Shown piece by piece: positions 27,478 through 36,001 of a stretch of DNA of 64,000 bases (within the stretch, counting starts at the first letter, position 1; every line of letters starts with the position of its first letter). The position numbers and the translations under genes are program-made. The stretch is from Kastovskya adunca ATA6-11-RM4 (GTDB lineage Bacteria; Cyanobacteriota; Cyanobacteriia; Cyanobacteriales; Coleofasciculaceae): NCBI GenBank assembly GCA_019359445.1, contig JAHHHJ010000005.1, positions 124,001 through 188,000 of the forward strand, in the 5' to 3' direction. The notes under the pieces are model-generated. The model made no database searches and had not been told where the DNA came from. It saw only the letters and a list, made by a program, of their open reading frames with translations.

Positions 27478-29046
27478 CTAATCTTTAAATTGCCAAACCC
27501 ATAGTAACAAAAGACTTATTAGAAAGCCTAAAACTAATCCCGAAGCGTGACCGACAAAGCTAACTTGCGGCGTTGTTAAATCAAAGACGACTTGTAAGCC
27601 AACAATAAAGAGTATCGTCCGCAGTCTTCTTGCTGCAACGCGAGATTTTTCCTGACGCCAACCCCACAGCAAAATGGCTGCCATTGTGCCAATCATTCCC
27701 ATGATCGCGCCCGAGGCTCCCACGGTAATTTGTGGTGCAGCATCCATTCTGACAGCCAGAAGGACAATAACGAACATCGAGCCGACTCCACTAATAAAGT
27801 AAGCAAGCAGATATCGCCAAATACCTATAATCCGTTCTACAAAAGTACCGAGAAAATATAATCCCAGCATGTTCATTGCCAGGTGCAAAGCCCCAAAGTG
27901 CAGAAACACCGCACTAACTAACCGCCACCACTCTCCCGCTAAAACTAATTGAGGAACCAAACCACCGAGACGATAGAGGGTTTCGATGTTTTCGCTACCG
28001 CCTAATCGGATTTCTAGGGCAAATACCAACAGATTTAACCCGATTAGTGCGTAGGTTCCATAGGCTTTCGTGCCTGGGAAAGCTCTACCGCTGTAGCGTG
28101 CTTCTTGCTTAATTTCCGTGCCAATGCGGGAGAGAATTTGCTGGGATGACTCTGTCAGTACCTTTTGAGCGCTCCCAGGATGAGACAATCGCCAAGCGAT
28201 CGCATTCCTAGTTACCACATCGCTGCTATTCTCCAGACTCCGCAGTTGTTCGCCAGCATTTGCAGCATTTCCCGCCGCCATCTCCGCTGTCGCTTGCCAG
28301 AAGGTGCGGCTGTTGGGGGAATATATCCTCAAGGAATGCTCGAACATTTGCTTAACTTGTTCTGTTTGTCCGCAAAAGGCTAGGGCATACATTCGCACTA
28401 GATTTATAGTTGTGGGATCGCCTGACTTCTCTAAGCTCCTCTCAAAACGCTTTAACTCCTGAAGCAAACTATTTAAATCCCCGGTTTCTCCTAAAGCTCG
28501 TAGGTAGTAAACCACTAAAGTAGGTTCTTGCAGCAACACCTTTTCCGGTAAGCTATCCCGAACCCATACCAGTAGTTCTTCCCATTGCGCCCCCATGTGG
28601 TAGAGCGAGGCGATAGTTTTGCGACCGAAGGGAGTTTTATGGTTCTGGTCACGATGGAAAATTTTTAGGGCGTCGTCCATCCGGTTTTGTTGCCCTAATT
28701 CCAGCGCTCGCAGGAATTGCGGTTGTTCGAGCCATCCGTCGGCGGGATGCAGCCAGCGCAGAAGTGCTGCGAGTTTATACGCCTGGCTGTAACGCTGTTG
28801 ATAGAACAGTCGGTTTACCTTGGCTCTACCGAGGAGGGGAATCATCACCAAAATTGCCCACAGGCTACCACTCACCCAAGCTGCCCAGGCTGGGGAAAAA
28901 TAGAACGTGGCGGCGGTGATCGTTAAGATGAAACTAGAGACGAGAATCCAGCCAAGGCTATCTCTTAAAGGCAAACGAGTTGCCTGTAGTAAGAGCGCAA
29001 GGCAGGAAAGGCAGACCATCCAAATCAAAATGCGATCAAGATCCAT
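27478..29046 (-). CDS. Rhomboid-family intramembrane serine protease with N-terminal helical repeats
   Basis: A 522-residue protein. Two or more membrane helices at the N-terminus are followed by a soluble region (about 75-300) of TPR-like helices (FLRALELGQQNRMDDALKIF). The six-helix rhomboid domain occupies about 325-520. The catalytic pair is Ser445 in VGASGAIMG and His500 in VGHASGLVLGF, and the HFGALHLAMNMLGLYFLG segment is intact, so the protease should be active. Rhomboids cut substrates within the membrane. The TPR part may recruit partners. It is the last gene in a run of minus-strand genes and lies 81 bp from the ParB-like gene. Confidence 0.9.
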   Translation of the reverse strand: MDLDRILIWMVCLSCLALLLQATRLPLRDSLGWILVSSFILTITAATFYFSPAWAAWVSGSLWAILVMIPLLGRAKVNRLFYQQRYSQAYKLAALLRWLHPADGWLEQPQFLRALELGQQNRMDDALKIFHRDQNHKTPFGRKTIASLYHMGAQWEELLVWVRDSLPEKVLLQEPTLVVYYLRALGETGDLNSLLQELKRFERSLEKSGDPTTINLVRMYALAFCGQTEQVKQMFEHSLRIYSPNSRTFWQATAEMAAGNAANAGEQLRSLENSSDVVTRNAIAWRLSHPGSAQKVLTESSQQILSRIGTEIKQEARYSGRAFPGTKAYGTYALIGLNLLVFALEIRLGGSENIETLYRLGGLVPQLVLAGEWWRLVSAVFLHFGALHLAMNMLGLYFLGTFVERIIGIWRYLLAYFISGVGSMFVIVLLAVRMDAAPQITVGASGAIMGMIGTMAAILLWGWRQEKSRVAARRLRTILFIVGLQVVFDLTTPQVSFVGHASGLVLGFLISLLLLWVWQFKD

Positions 29047-29127
29047 AAGTAATTTAACGGGATGACAGTTATGTCTTTGTCTGTAGTGTCTCCGTTGATA
29101 TTAGATTACCTGGCTTTTTCCTTCTGC

Positions 29128-29925
29128 TTAGAGAGTCAATACAGTTTTTAGAGACTTAATTTTTGCGGTATCAATGCCGCATTCCAGTTTGGTTATAGGA
29201 TTTAAGCTTCTCCATTTTCCTTTGCTAGCCGTAAATATAGCATCAGCTACCTTATCGGGATTGATAGCTTCAAAATCACCTATCTTATAGGTTGATAAGT
29301 AGTTGAGACGCTCAAAAATTTCTTCTCTCGATGCGCGTTTTACACTAATAGTTGCTGGTGGTGGTGGCGTTTTCAACTTGGGTGTAGGTGAGAAGAAAAA
29401 TACTTGTTTTAGAGCATCTAATTTCTTACCTTTAATTATTCCACACTTGAGGCTAGGAATAGCATTAAAGTTTTTCCAGGTTTCTCTATCTGTTTCCGCG
29501 ATGCGATTGGTAGCTTTAAGAACATCCAATCCCTTTAATGGGCTAGTTGGTTCTGAAACTAAATATCTGAGTGCAGACAGGATGGTATCTCTCGACGCTG
29601 TATTGAGATTTACCTTGGGAGAAACTTCTTGCGCCAGAATTTTCGCTTGCTCAATGTTTTGCGGCTCTGGATCGATAACAATACACCAAACCCTTTCTAA
29701 CTCAGCTTGTTGGGCAACTGCATAGACAAAATGATTGCTAACAACTTGGTACTGGTAGTCACCAGTTTCCTTAACGATAACAGGAATCCAATTTCGACCA
29801 CCCGATTGCAAAACAGCCTTAGCGGCTGCGTCAACAATAAACTCTGAACCAGAATAATCTTCTCCCGGTTCTATATCTTCTAAAGGTAAGTGCATCAAAT
29901 TACCAAGATTGTCAAAATCACCCAT
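29128..29925 (-). CDS. ParB/Srx-like protein with duplicated C-terminal domain, partner of a ParA-nuclease fusion
   Basis: A 265-residue protein from the chosen ATG at 29925, which has GAGGAG 10 bases upstream inside the preceding gene. Residues about 10-95 resemble the ParB/sulfiredoxin-like N-domain (MHLPLEDIEPGEDY, NWIPVIVKETGDYQYQVVS). Two copies of a roughly 70-residue unit follow (about 100-175 and 190-262). They share AS-R-(D/E)-x-I, then W-(K/R)-x-(F/L)-N-x-I, L-x-C-G-I and LK-x-V. The first begins VNLNTAS, reminiscent of helix-hairpin-helix starts. No known domain fits the duplicated unit with certainty, and DNA binding is an inference. The start overlaps the end of the ParA-like gene, so the two are translationally coupled. 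Confidence 0.65.
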   Translation of the reverse strand: MGDFDNLGNLMHLPLEDIEPGEDYSGSEFIVDAAAKAVLQSGGRNWIPVIVKETGDYQYQVVSNHFVYAVAQQAELERVWCIVIDPEPQNIEQAKILAQEVSPKVNLNTASRDTILSALRYLVSEPTSPLKGLDVLKATNRIAETDRETWKNFNAIPSLKCGIIKGKKLDALKQVFFFSPTPKLKTPPPPATISVKRASREEIFERLNYLSTYKIGDFEAINPDKVADAIFTASKGKWRSLNPITKLECGIDTAKIKSLKTVLTL

Positions 29926-31276
29926 GGCAAAAATACTCCTCAATTAATTTGTGATAGTATTTGTAAGCAGTAATATCTTTTAAAGCTGCTGGAACTCGGT
30001 AAAATACCGAATTTGAAACAATTGCGTATCCAGGAATACTAAATATTGTTTGGTTTTTATCTCCTGTACAATATTTCGGCCAGTAATAGGGCAATAAATC
30101 AAAATTCTTTGTTCTTTTAATGGTAATAATAAGCTTATATATAGCCGTATTTACTGCCTCTATTTGAGGGTCAGTTATTTTTTCGCCATTAAAAAATATT
30201 GGAAGTGCAACTGGGCCCCCGTCTCCCCTTTGATTTTTTACTTGTGGAATGAAATGTTTAATAACTTTAGCTGCATTCTCTAACGATGTTAAACTGTTGT
30301 GTTTTGTGGGAATGAGAATGACATCAGCTGAGTAGACGCTACTTTGACTAAAAAACATCCAGTTAGCAGGACAATCAATCAGTATGTAGTCATAATCATT
30401 CACCAATGGTTTAAGCAAGTCTCGCAGTCTAGCAGCGCGTTTCTGTATACTTGTAGTTATATGGCTAAGAGCATCTAAGTTTGAATCTGAAGGAATAACA
30501 TCAAACTTGACCTTGTTTCCGCATTTGTATTGAACCTGAAAAGGCTGAATTGCTTTACGAACACTCAGGGTAGGATTTATTAAACAATTCGATAGAGTTA
30601 CGATTCCTTCTTGTAGCCCCAGAGAGTTAGTTAAATCTTTTTGCTGCGGATCAAAATCGACTACAAGAACTTTTTTGCCTAATTTAGCGAAAGTAGCCGC
30701 TAAATTTATAGTTGTTGTAGTTTTACCTACTCCTCCCTTATTGTTGTAAATGCAAACTGTTAAAGCTTTGGGAGGTTTTTCTAATAAAGTTTTGATTCCA
30801 GAAATGATATTGTTAATATTACTTTCCTTAATTAAAAGATTAGGGGTAGCAGGAACGACAACTTTCTCGTGTCGCCGAAATAGTTGAATATGATTTGCAT
30901 TAGTAATAATGCCCCATTGAGCTGTTTTACATTTAGGGGCAAGAAGATATTGCTGAATTTGATGTTTTGTCTTTTTGTAGTGAGGAGTATCTTCTGCTAA
31001 GTTAATCGTAGCTCCACTGGCTATTGCTCTACCCTTGACTTCAACAAGTAAATAGGGGTTATTAGGAGAAGATAAAAAAATATCACCATCAGAATTTTCC
31101 CGAGCGGCAAAATCTACTGATTTAGCACCGTCCCCAGTTTTAAATTGTGGATGTCGCTCTAGATCGTTGAATCCTAGTGCGTCTAAAAGTGGCTCTACAA
31201 ACTGGCTGCTGACGATAGATTCTGTTGCATTTGGTGGAAGATAAGCCAAAATTCGGCTCCAGTCTGTGTTTGTCAT
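29918..31276 (-). CDS. Fusion of a PD-(D/E)XK nuclease-like domain with a ParA/MinD-type ATPase
   Basis: A 452-residue protein. Residues about 15-145 look like the N-terminal domain of type I restriction HsdR proteins. They contain Glu28, Asp55 (SVDFAAR), Glu79-x-Lys81 (LLVEVKGR) and Q106-x3-Y110 (QIQQY), followed by WGIITNANHIQLF. This is a complete PD-(D/E)XK plus QxxxY set. Residues about 170-440 form a ParA-family ATPase with deviant Walker A KGGVGKTT (180-187), VVDFDPQQ (205-212) and Walker B YILIDCPAN (Asp301). It is followed, with an 8-base overlap, by a ParB-like gene. The DNA is visibly richer in A/T than its neighbours, suggesting transfer. The role could be defence, plasmid-type segregation or DNA targeting. 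None is proven. Confidence 0.75.
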   Translation of the reverse strand: MTNTDWSRILAYLPPNATESIVSSQFVEPLLDALGFNDLERHPQFKTGDGAKSVDFAARENSDGDIFLSSPNNPYLLVEVKGRAIASGATINLAEDTPHYKKTKHQIQQYLLAPKCKTAQWGIITNANHIQLFRRHEKVVVPATPNLLIKESNINNIISGIKTLLEKPPKALTVCIYNNKGGVGKTTTTINLAATFAKLGKKVLVVDFDPQQKDLTNSLGLQEGIVTLSNCLINPTLSVRKAIQPFQVQYKCGNKVKFDVIPSDSNLDALSHITTSIQKRAARLRDLLKPLVNDYDYILIDCPANWMFFSQSSVYSADVILIPTKHNSLTSLENAAKVIKHFIPQVKNQRGDGGPVALPIFFNGEKITDPQIEAVNTAIYKLIITIKRTKNFDLLPYYWPKYCTGDKNQTIFSIPGYAIVSNSVFYRVPAALKDITAYKYYHKLIEEYFCHG

Positions 31277-31437
31277 TAGTTTTACTTAGAAGGCTGAAGA
31301 TTATTTAGGTCAGCTTCTATATAATCAAACTTTTAGTTAAAACCACCTCGGTATTTCTCCCGATATAAATTCACCGAAAAGCAACACAAACTATAAATTT
31401 GGCAAAAACGCTTCCATCAAAAACAATGCCCTGCGAT

Positions 31438-31917
31438 TTACAGCGTTTTTAAGTCTAGATGCATCTCATTCCCTGCTATAAAGCCGAGGCGGGAGTAGAC
31501 AGGTTTGCCGGGTGGCGAGGCGTGTAAAACAACTCGCGTGCAGCCGAGGGATTTCAGGTAGTCGCTGGCTAGACAAGTGAGTTTTTTAGCAATTCCCTGA
31601 TTTCGGTAAGGCGACTCCACATAAACACCCCAAATATAGCCATATTTCCGGTATTCTTCTTGGAGAATATGAGGGTAGAGACCAGCAAAAAGCTGACAAC
31701 TCACAGAAGCGATCGCTACCCCGTCAACTTCCGCCACAAAAGCCTTATAGCCTAGCTCTCGGCGTGCGTTCTCTATAAACTGGAGCGTAATCTCATGCCA
31801 GTCAGAGCAGATAGAATCGGCGGGAACATCATTATCCCGCCACATTTGATAGAAGTGTTCGGCAATGAGGGAGTCTTCCTGTATTGCCTCCCTAAAATTG
31901 ATATTTCGCTCCGTCAT
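31438..31917 (-). CDS. GNAT family N-acetyltransferase
   Basis: A 159-residue protein from the chosen ATG at 31917 (MTERNINFREA). A TTG 63 bases upstream would give 180 residues. The GNAT fold is visible: an acceptor region (HFYQMWRDNDVP), beta strands around FVAEVDGVAIASVSC, the acetyl-CoA pyrophosphate loop in VESPYRNQGIAKKLT (R/Q-x-x-G-x-A type) and a final TRVVLHASPPGKPVYSRLGF. The substrate is unknown. The neighbouring ParA-like gene starts 160 bp downstream on the same strand, but nothing links their roles. Confidence 0.85.
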   Translation of the reverse strand: MTERNINFREAIQEDSLIAEHFYQMWRDNDVPADSICSDWHEITLQFIENARRELGYKAFVAEVDGVAIASVSCQLFAGLYPHILQEEYRKYGYIWGVYVESPYRNQGIAKKLTCLASDYLKSLGCTRVVLHASPPGKPVYSRLGFIAGNEMHLDLKTL

Positions 31918-32001
31918 ACCAACTAACCTGGCGCTGCCAACAAGGGATAAAAGTCTGTCTATTCTTATCGCAGTTTTCAACTCGCTGCAATACAGAATGT
32001 C

Positions 32002-32030
32002 GTAGGGGCACTCTTGCCTTGCGCCCCTAC
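32002..32030. repeat. GTAGGGGC/GCCCCTAC palindrome
   Basis: Eight-bp perfect arms around a 13-base spacer. This GTAGGGGC palindrome type recurs widely in cyanobacterial intergenic DNA. It lies between the GNAT start and the peptidase stop. Confidence 0.6.
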
Positions 32031-32053
32031 CCTTGTGGTACAGAAAGTGTGAA

Positions 32054-32073
32054 ATCAGGACTCAGGACTCAGC
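32054..32073. repeat. Heptad repeat (GGACTCA)n overlapping a stop codon
   Basis: Two and a half tandem GGACTCA units. The TGA of the prolyl oligopeptidase gene (32062-32064) lies inside this repeat. Related heptads occur at 36468, 37751, 52698 and 60272. They resemble the short tandemly repeated repetitive (STRR) sequences of filamentous cyanobacteria. Confidence 0.6.
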
Positions 32074-34146
32074 ACTATCAATTTCTACATCCAGCACCCT
32101 GACTAAAAATGCCCACTCATCCGCAATTTCCTCAATAATCTTAGTGGTAGGCTTCCCAGCTCCGTGTCCTGCTTTAGTTTCCACTCGAATGAACACAGGT
32201 TTTTCCCCCGCATGAGCCTCTTGCAACGCAGCGGCAAACTTGAAACTATGGGCAGGTACCACTCGGTCATCATGGTCTGCCGTGGTAATCATCGTTGCGG
32301 GGTAAGCGGTTCCAGGCTTTAGATTATGCAATGGGGAATAGGCGTAAAGTGCCTCAAACTCATCTGAATTATCTGGGGAACCGTATTCAGAACACCACGC
32401 CCAACCAATCGTGAACTTGTGGAAGCGCAACATATCCATTACCCCCACCGCAGGTAATGCTGCCCCAAATAACTCCGGGCGCTGCGTCATACAGGCACCC
32501 ACCAACAATCCCCCATTACTCCCGCCGCCAATGGCTAGCTTGGCTGGAGAAGTGTACTGGTTATCAATCAGCCACTCTGCTGCCGCAATGAAGTCATCAA
32601 AAACATTTTGCTTCTTTAGCTTCATCCCCGCTTGATGCCAGTCTTCGCCGTACTCGCCACCGCCGCGCAGATTCGCCATTACATAGACGCCACCCATCTC
32701 CATCCACACCAAGCGACTGACTGAAAAACTGGGAGTTAGCGAAACATTAAAGCCACCATAGGCATAAAGGAACGTCGGGTTATTGCCATTGAGTTGCAAT
32801 CCCTTTTTGTGGGTGACAAACATCGGCAACTGCGTCCCATCTTTACTGTGGTAAAAGACTTGCTTTGTTTCGTAGCTATCCGGGTTGAAGTCCACCTCCG
32901 GCTGACGGAAAACCTCGCTTTTCCCACTGACCATGTTGTAGCGATAGATGGTTGCCGGAGTGGTGAAGCTGGTAAAACTATAAAACGTCTCTGTATCATG
33001 ACGCTTGCCGTTAAAGCCCCCGGCTGAACCAATCCCTGGTAATTCAACCTCCCGCACAAAAGACCCATCCAGCTCAAAAATCTTAATCGCGGAACGGGCA
33101 TCTTGCAGGTAGTCGGCAACAAACTGATTATTCAGTAAACCGACGCTTTCTAGAGTTTCTGTTACTTGGGGAATCACTTCCCGCCAATTCTTCCGCGCGG
33201 GGTTGTTGATATCAATCGCCATGACGCGACCGCGAGGCGCATCTAAATCTGTGCGGAACCAGAAGACACTTTCGTCATTATCGATAAAGCCATAGCTCGC
33301 TTCAAATTCGCTGATGAGTTCCACAACTTCAGCATTGGGGTTGCTCAAGTCCTTGTAGAAAACCAAGTTTCTCGAATCCGTTCCCAACCAAACAGAAACA
33401 ATTAGATAACGTCCATCCTCAGAAACACCACCACTAAAGCCCCATTCTTTTTGATCTGGGCGTTCGTAAATCAGCAGGTCTTCTGACTGAGGCGTACCGA
33501 GTTTGTGATAGTAAAGCTTTTGATAATAGTTAACGTCTTCGTACTGCGTTGCCTGATTCGGCTCATCGTAGCGACTGTAGAAAAAGCCTTGATTGTCGTG
33601 CGTCCAGGATGCGCCGGAGAACTTCACCCATTGAAGATGATCTGGCAGATTTTCTCCGGTTTCGACATCCAATACCTGCCATTCTTTCCAGTCTGAACCG
33701 GAAGTGGATAGCCCATAAGCCATCAGGTTGCCATCTTCACTGATAGCTAAACCGGATAAAGCGATCGTGCCATCTTCAGAAAGCGTGTTGGGGTCGAGCA
33801 ATACTCTCGGCTCTGCGTCGAGGGAGGTTTGGGTGTAGAGAACGCTTTGGTTTTGTAAGCCATCGTTTTTGAAATAGAAGTAACGATTTCCTTCTTTGAA
33901 CGGAATTCCAAACTTCTCGTAGTTCCACAATTGTGTCAGCCGCTGCTTAATCTTCTCCCGCGCCGGGATCTCATTGAGATAGCCAAAGGTGATTTGGTTC
34001 TGCGCCTCCACCCAAGCTTTTGTTTCTTCTGAATCTGGGTCTTCTAACCAACGGTAAGGATCGGCAACCTTTGTACCGTGATAATTATCAACTTGATCGC
34101 TTTTGCGGGTGGAAGGATAAGTGAGGGGTTGATCCGGATATGTCAT
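32062..34146 (-). CDS. Prolyl oligopeptidase family serine peptidase (S9A)
   Basis: A 694-residue protein of normal length for prolyl oligopeptidase, which cleaves after proline in short peptides. The N-terminal part starts YPSTRKSDQVDNYHGTKVAD and wraps the seven-bladed propeller. The C-terminal alpha/beta hydrolase domain has Ser543 in GGGSNGGLL, Asp in DHDDRVVP and His in KAGHGAGKPT, so the triad is complete. No signal peptide is visible, so it is cytoplasmic. The last codons and the stop fall in a heptad repeat, so the final residues may differ between strains. It is divergent from the next gene. Confidence 0.95.
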   Translation of the reverse strand: MTYPDQPLTYPSTRKSDQVDNYHGTKVADPYRWLEDPDSEETKAWVEAQNQITFGYLNEIPAREKIKQRLTQLWNYEKFGIPFKEGNRYFYFKNDGLQNQSVLYTQTSLDAEPRVLLDPNTLSEDGTIALSGLAISEDGNLMAYGLSTSGSDWKEWQVLDVETGENLPDHLQWVKFSGASWTHDNQGFFYSRYDEPNQATQYEDVNYYQKLYYHKLGTPQSEDLLIYERPDQKEWGFSGGVSEDGRYLIVSVWLGTDSRNLVFYKDLSNPNAEVVELISEFEASYGFIDNDESVFWFRTDLDAPRGRVMAIDINNPARKNWREVIPQVTETLESVGLLNNQFVADYLQDARSAIKIFELDGSFVREVELPGIGSAGGFNGKRHDTETFYSFTSFTTPATIYRYNMVSGKSEVFRQPEVDFNPDSYETKQVFYHSKDGTQLPMFVTHKKGLQLNGNNPTFLYAYGGFNVSLTPSFSVSRLVWMEMGGVYVMANLRGGGEYGEDWHQAGMKLKKQNVFDDFIAAAEWLIDNQYTSPAKLAIGGGSNGGLLVGACMTQRPELFGAALPAVGVMDMLRFHKFTIGWAWCSEYGSPDNSDEFEALYAYSPLHNLKPGTAYPATMITTADHDDRVVPAHSFKFAAALQEAHAGEKPVFIRVETKAGHGAGKPTTKIIEEIADEWAFLVRVLDVEIDSAES

Positions 34147-34442
34147 GAAACGGGATTGTAGGCAGCATTGTATAGTCTAGCGCTCTTACCCTTGGGACTT
34201 TATCCCTCTGTAGCGTTGTTAAGAAGCGATGATATGTTGCTCGCGATCGCATCTGAAAAATAAGTAAAACTGGTTTAAATAACTGAGATATTGCACAACA
34301 GCAGTCACTAAGGAATGGCTTGCTCAAGTTAGGGACTGAATTATGCTTATTTTCCAGCCTTTGTCAGTTTTTTCATGAGATGGATGCTTGAGGGAAAGAC
34401 CTAGTGTATTAAAGTTGTGGCAGTTCAATCAGAGAAATAATC

Positions 34443-34799
34443 ATGGCAGACCTAACTGAACAAAAATGCACGGCTTGTAATAAAGATGCGCCGTCTGTTA
34501 CCCAAGAAGAAATTGCTGAACTCAAGCCGATAATTCCCGACTGGAACCTGATTGATGTAGATGGAGAGCCTCGTCTAGAGCGTGGCTATAAGTTTCCTGA
34601 TTTTCAAACAGCACTTGCCTTTACTAATAAAGTTGGTGAAGCCGCAGAGGAAGAAGGGCATCACCCCGCACTGCTCACTGAGTATGGCAAAGTAAGCGTC
34701 AGTTGGTGGACTCACGCTATTTCTGGGTTGCACAAAAACGACTTTATCATGGCAGCTAAAACGGATGCGATCGCTAAAGAATTTGTTACTAAAAAGTAA
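34443..34799 (+). CDS. phhB: Pterin-4-alpha-carbinolamine dehydratase
   Basis: A 118-residue protein. PCD enzymes dehydrate 4a-hydroxytetrahydropterin and recycle the cofactor of aromatic amino acid hydroxylases. In bacteria without such hydroxylases they may serve other pterin or Moco pathways. The core motif E-GHHPALLTEYGKVSVSWWTH carries the catalytic histidines, and FKFPDFQTALAF-like residues precede it (YKFPDFQTALAFTNKV). The N-terminal CTACNKDAPSVTQEEI segment is common in cyanobacterial members. It is monocistronic, 191 bp before the phosphoribulokinase-like gene. Confidence 0.9.
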   Translation: MADLTEQKCTACNKDAPSVTQEEIAELKPIIPDWNLIDVDGEPRLERGYKFPDFQTALAFTNKVGEAAEEEGHHPALLTEYGKVSVSWWTHAISGLHKNDFIMAAKTDAIAKEFVTKK

Positions 34800-34990
34800 G
34801 CAAGGCTGGGGTTAATTGGGAGAAAGGGTGAAGTATAAATAAAGTTATTGGTTCTCCTCATCTCCCCATTAGCTATGAACTAGCAGCCACAAGCCAATCC
34901 CAAAATACAGATTGCTTCAATTCCCCTTCCCACATAGAATTAAACCAATTCGCAGCCCCACACAAGACCGTCCCTTGACTCGGAGGAATT

Positions 34991-35950
34991 ATGACTAATC
35001 GCCCAATTATCCTTGGTATTGTTGGTGACAGTGCCGCTGGTAAAACCACATTGACACGAGGACTAGCTCAAGTATTGGGCGAAGATGATGTCACAGTAAT
35101 CTGTACAGATGACTATCATCGCTATGACCGGACGCAGCGGGCAGAATTAGGGATTTCTGCACTACATCCCGACTGCAACTATATGGATATCATTGAGCAG
35201 CATCTGATTTTGCTCCGTAGTGGACAACCGATTCTCAAGCCAATTTATAACCACAGCACGGGGATGTTTGATCCGCCAGAGTACATCAAGCCGAATAAGT
35301 TTGTGATTGTGGAAGGCTTACTCGGTTACTCAACTCGTGGAGCCCGTGATGAGTACGACGTGAAAGTGTTTTTGGCACCTCCGGAGTCAGTCCGTACTCA
35401 GTGGAAAGTCAAGCGCGACACGATGAAACGGGGCTACAGCAAAGAACAGGTTCTCGAACAACTACAAAAACGAGAGGCGGATTCTGAAGCGTTTATCCGC
35501 CCCCAACGCAAGTGGGCAGATATTGTCGTTAGTTTCTATCCGTCTGAGAGTGAATCCGAGCAAAACGATTTACTCCTAAATGTGCGCTTGGTACTCAGAC
35601 CGACTATTCCTCACCCAGAACTCGATAAGATTTTGGCACCTGGCGAGGAGCATTCCCCCTCTGCGGTTCGGCTCGATCTTGACCGCGATATGGGTAAACC
35701 CGTCGATGTTTTAGAAATTGATGGTCATGCTACTGGCGAACAAGTGCGGGACATGGAGCGGATGTTGTGCAACGAAGTCCCTTATTTAGGAAAATTCTGT
35801 AGCTTGGGAGGCAATACCAACCTCGGTCAGGTAGTTGGGACAACCGGAGAAATTCTTCAAAGCTACCCTCTAGCTATGACACAACTCCTTGTTGCCTATC
35901 ACATGCTCAAAGCGGCAAACATGTATCAAGTGGTGCCAACTGCCGAGTAG
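34991..35950 (+). CDS. Phosphoribulokinase-like P-loop kinase, non-canonical paralogue
   Basis: A 319-residue protein of the PRK/uridine kinase family. The P-loop is GDSAAGKTT, followed by VICTDDYHRYDR, KPIYNHSTGMFDPPE and VIVEGLLGY, all typical of PRK. The regulatory cysteine of the P-loop in Calvin-cycle PRK (GCGKS) is Ala here, and the C-terminal cysteine pair of PRK was not found, so thioredoxin/CP12 control is unlikely. The C-terminal half (from about 200) diverges from PRK. It may phosphorylate ribulose 5-phosphate or another sugar or nucleoside. A second, canonical prk gene is expected elsewhere in the genome. GGAGG lies 5 bases before the ATG. Confidence 0.8.
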   Translation: MTNRPIILGIVGDSAAGKTTLTRGLAQVLGEDDVTVICTDDYHRYDRTQRAELGISALHPDCNYMDIIEQHLILLRSGQPILKPIYNHSTGMFDPPEYIKPNKFVIVEGLLGYSTRGARDEYDVKVFLAPPESVRTQWKVKRDTMKRGYSKEQVLEQLQKREADSEAFIRPQRKWADIVVSFYPSESESEQNDLLLNVRLVLRPTIPHPELDKILAPGEEHSPSAVRLDLDRDMGKPVDVLEIDGHATGEQVRDMERMLCNEVPYLGKFCSLGGNTNLGQVVGTTGEILQSYPLAMTQLLVAYHMLKAANMYQVVPTAE

Positions 35951-35961
35951 GCAATGGAACC

Positions 35962-35989
35962 GTAGAGACGTATACCGTAACGTCTCTAC
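35962..35989. repeat. GTAGAGACG/CGTCTCTAC palindrome
   Basis: Nine-bp perfect arms around a 10-base spacer, lying between two converging genes. GTAGAGACGTT-type palindromes are dispersed in many cyanobacteria. A half copy (CGTCTCTAC) is present near 46840. Confidence 0.6.
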
Positions 35990-36001
35990 CTACAACAACA
36001 C

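Noticed and set aside
32002-32030. CRISPR repeat candidates among the palindromes
   Set aside because: No array of regularly spaced identical repeats with unique spacers exists. The palindromes are single dispersed copies.
34991-35950. Assignment as the Calvin-cycle phosphoribulokinase
   Set aside because: The P-loop cysteine and the C-terminal cysteine pair are missing and the C-terminal half diverges. The family call stays PRK-like.
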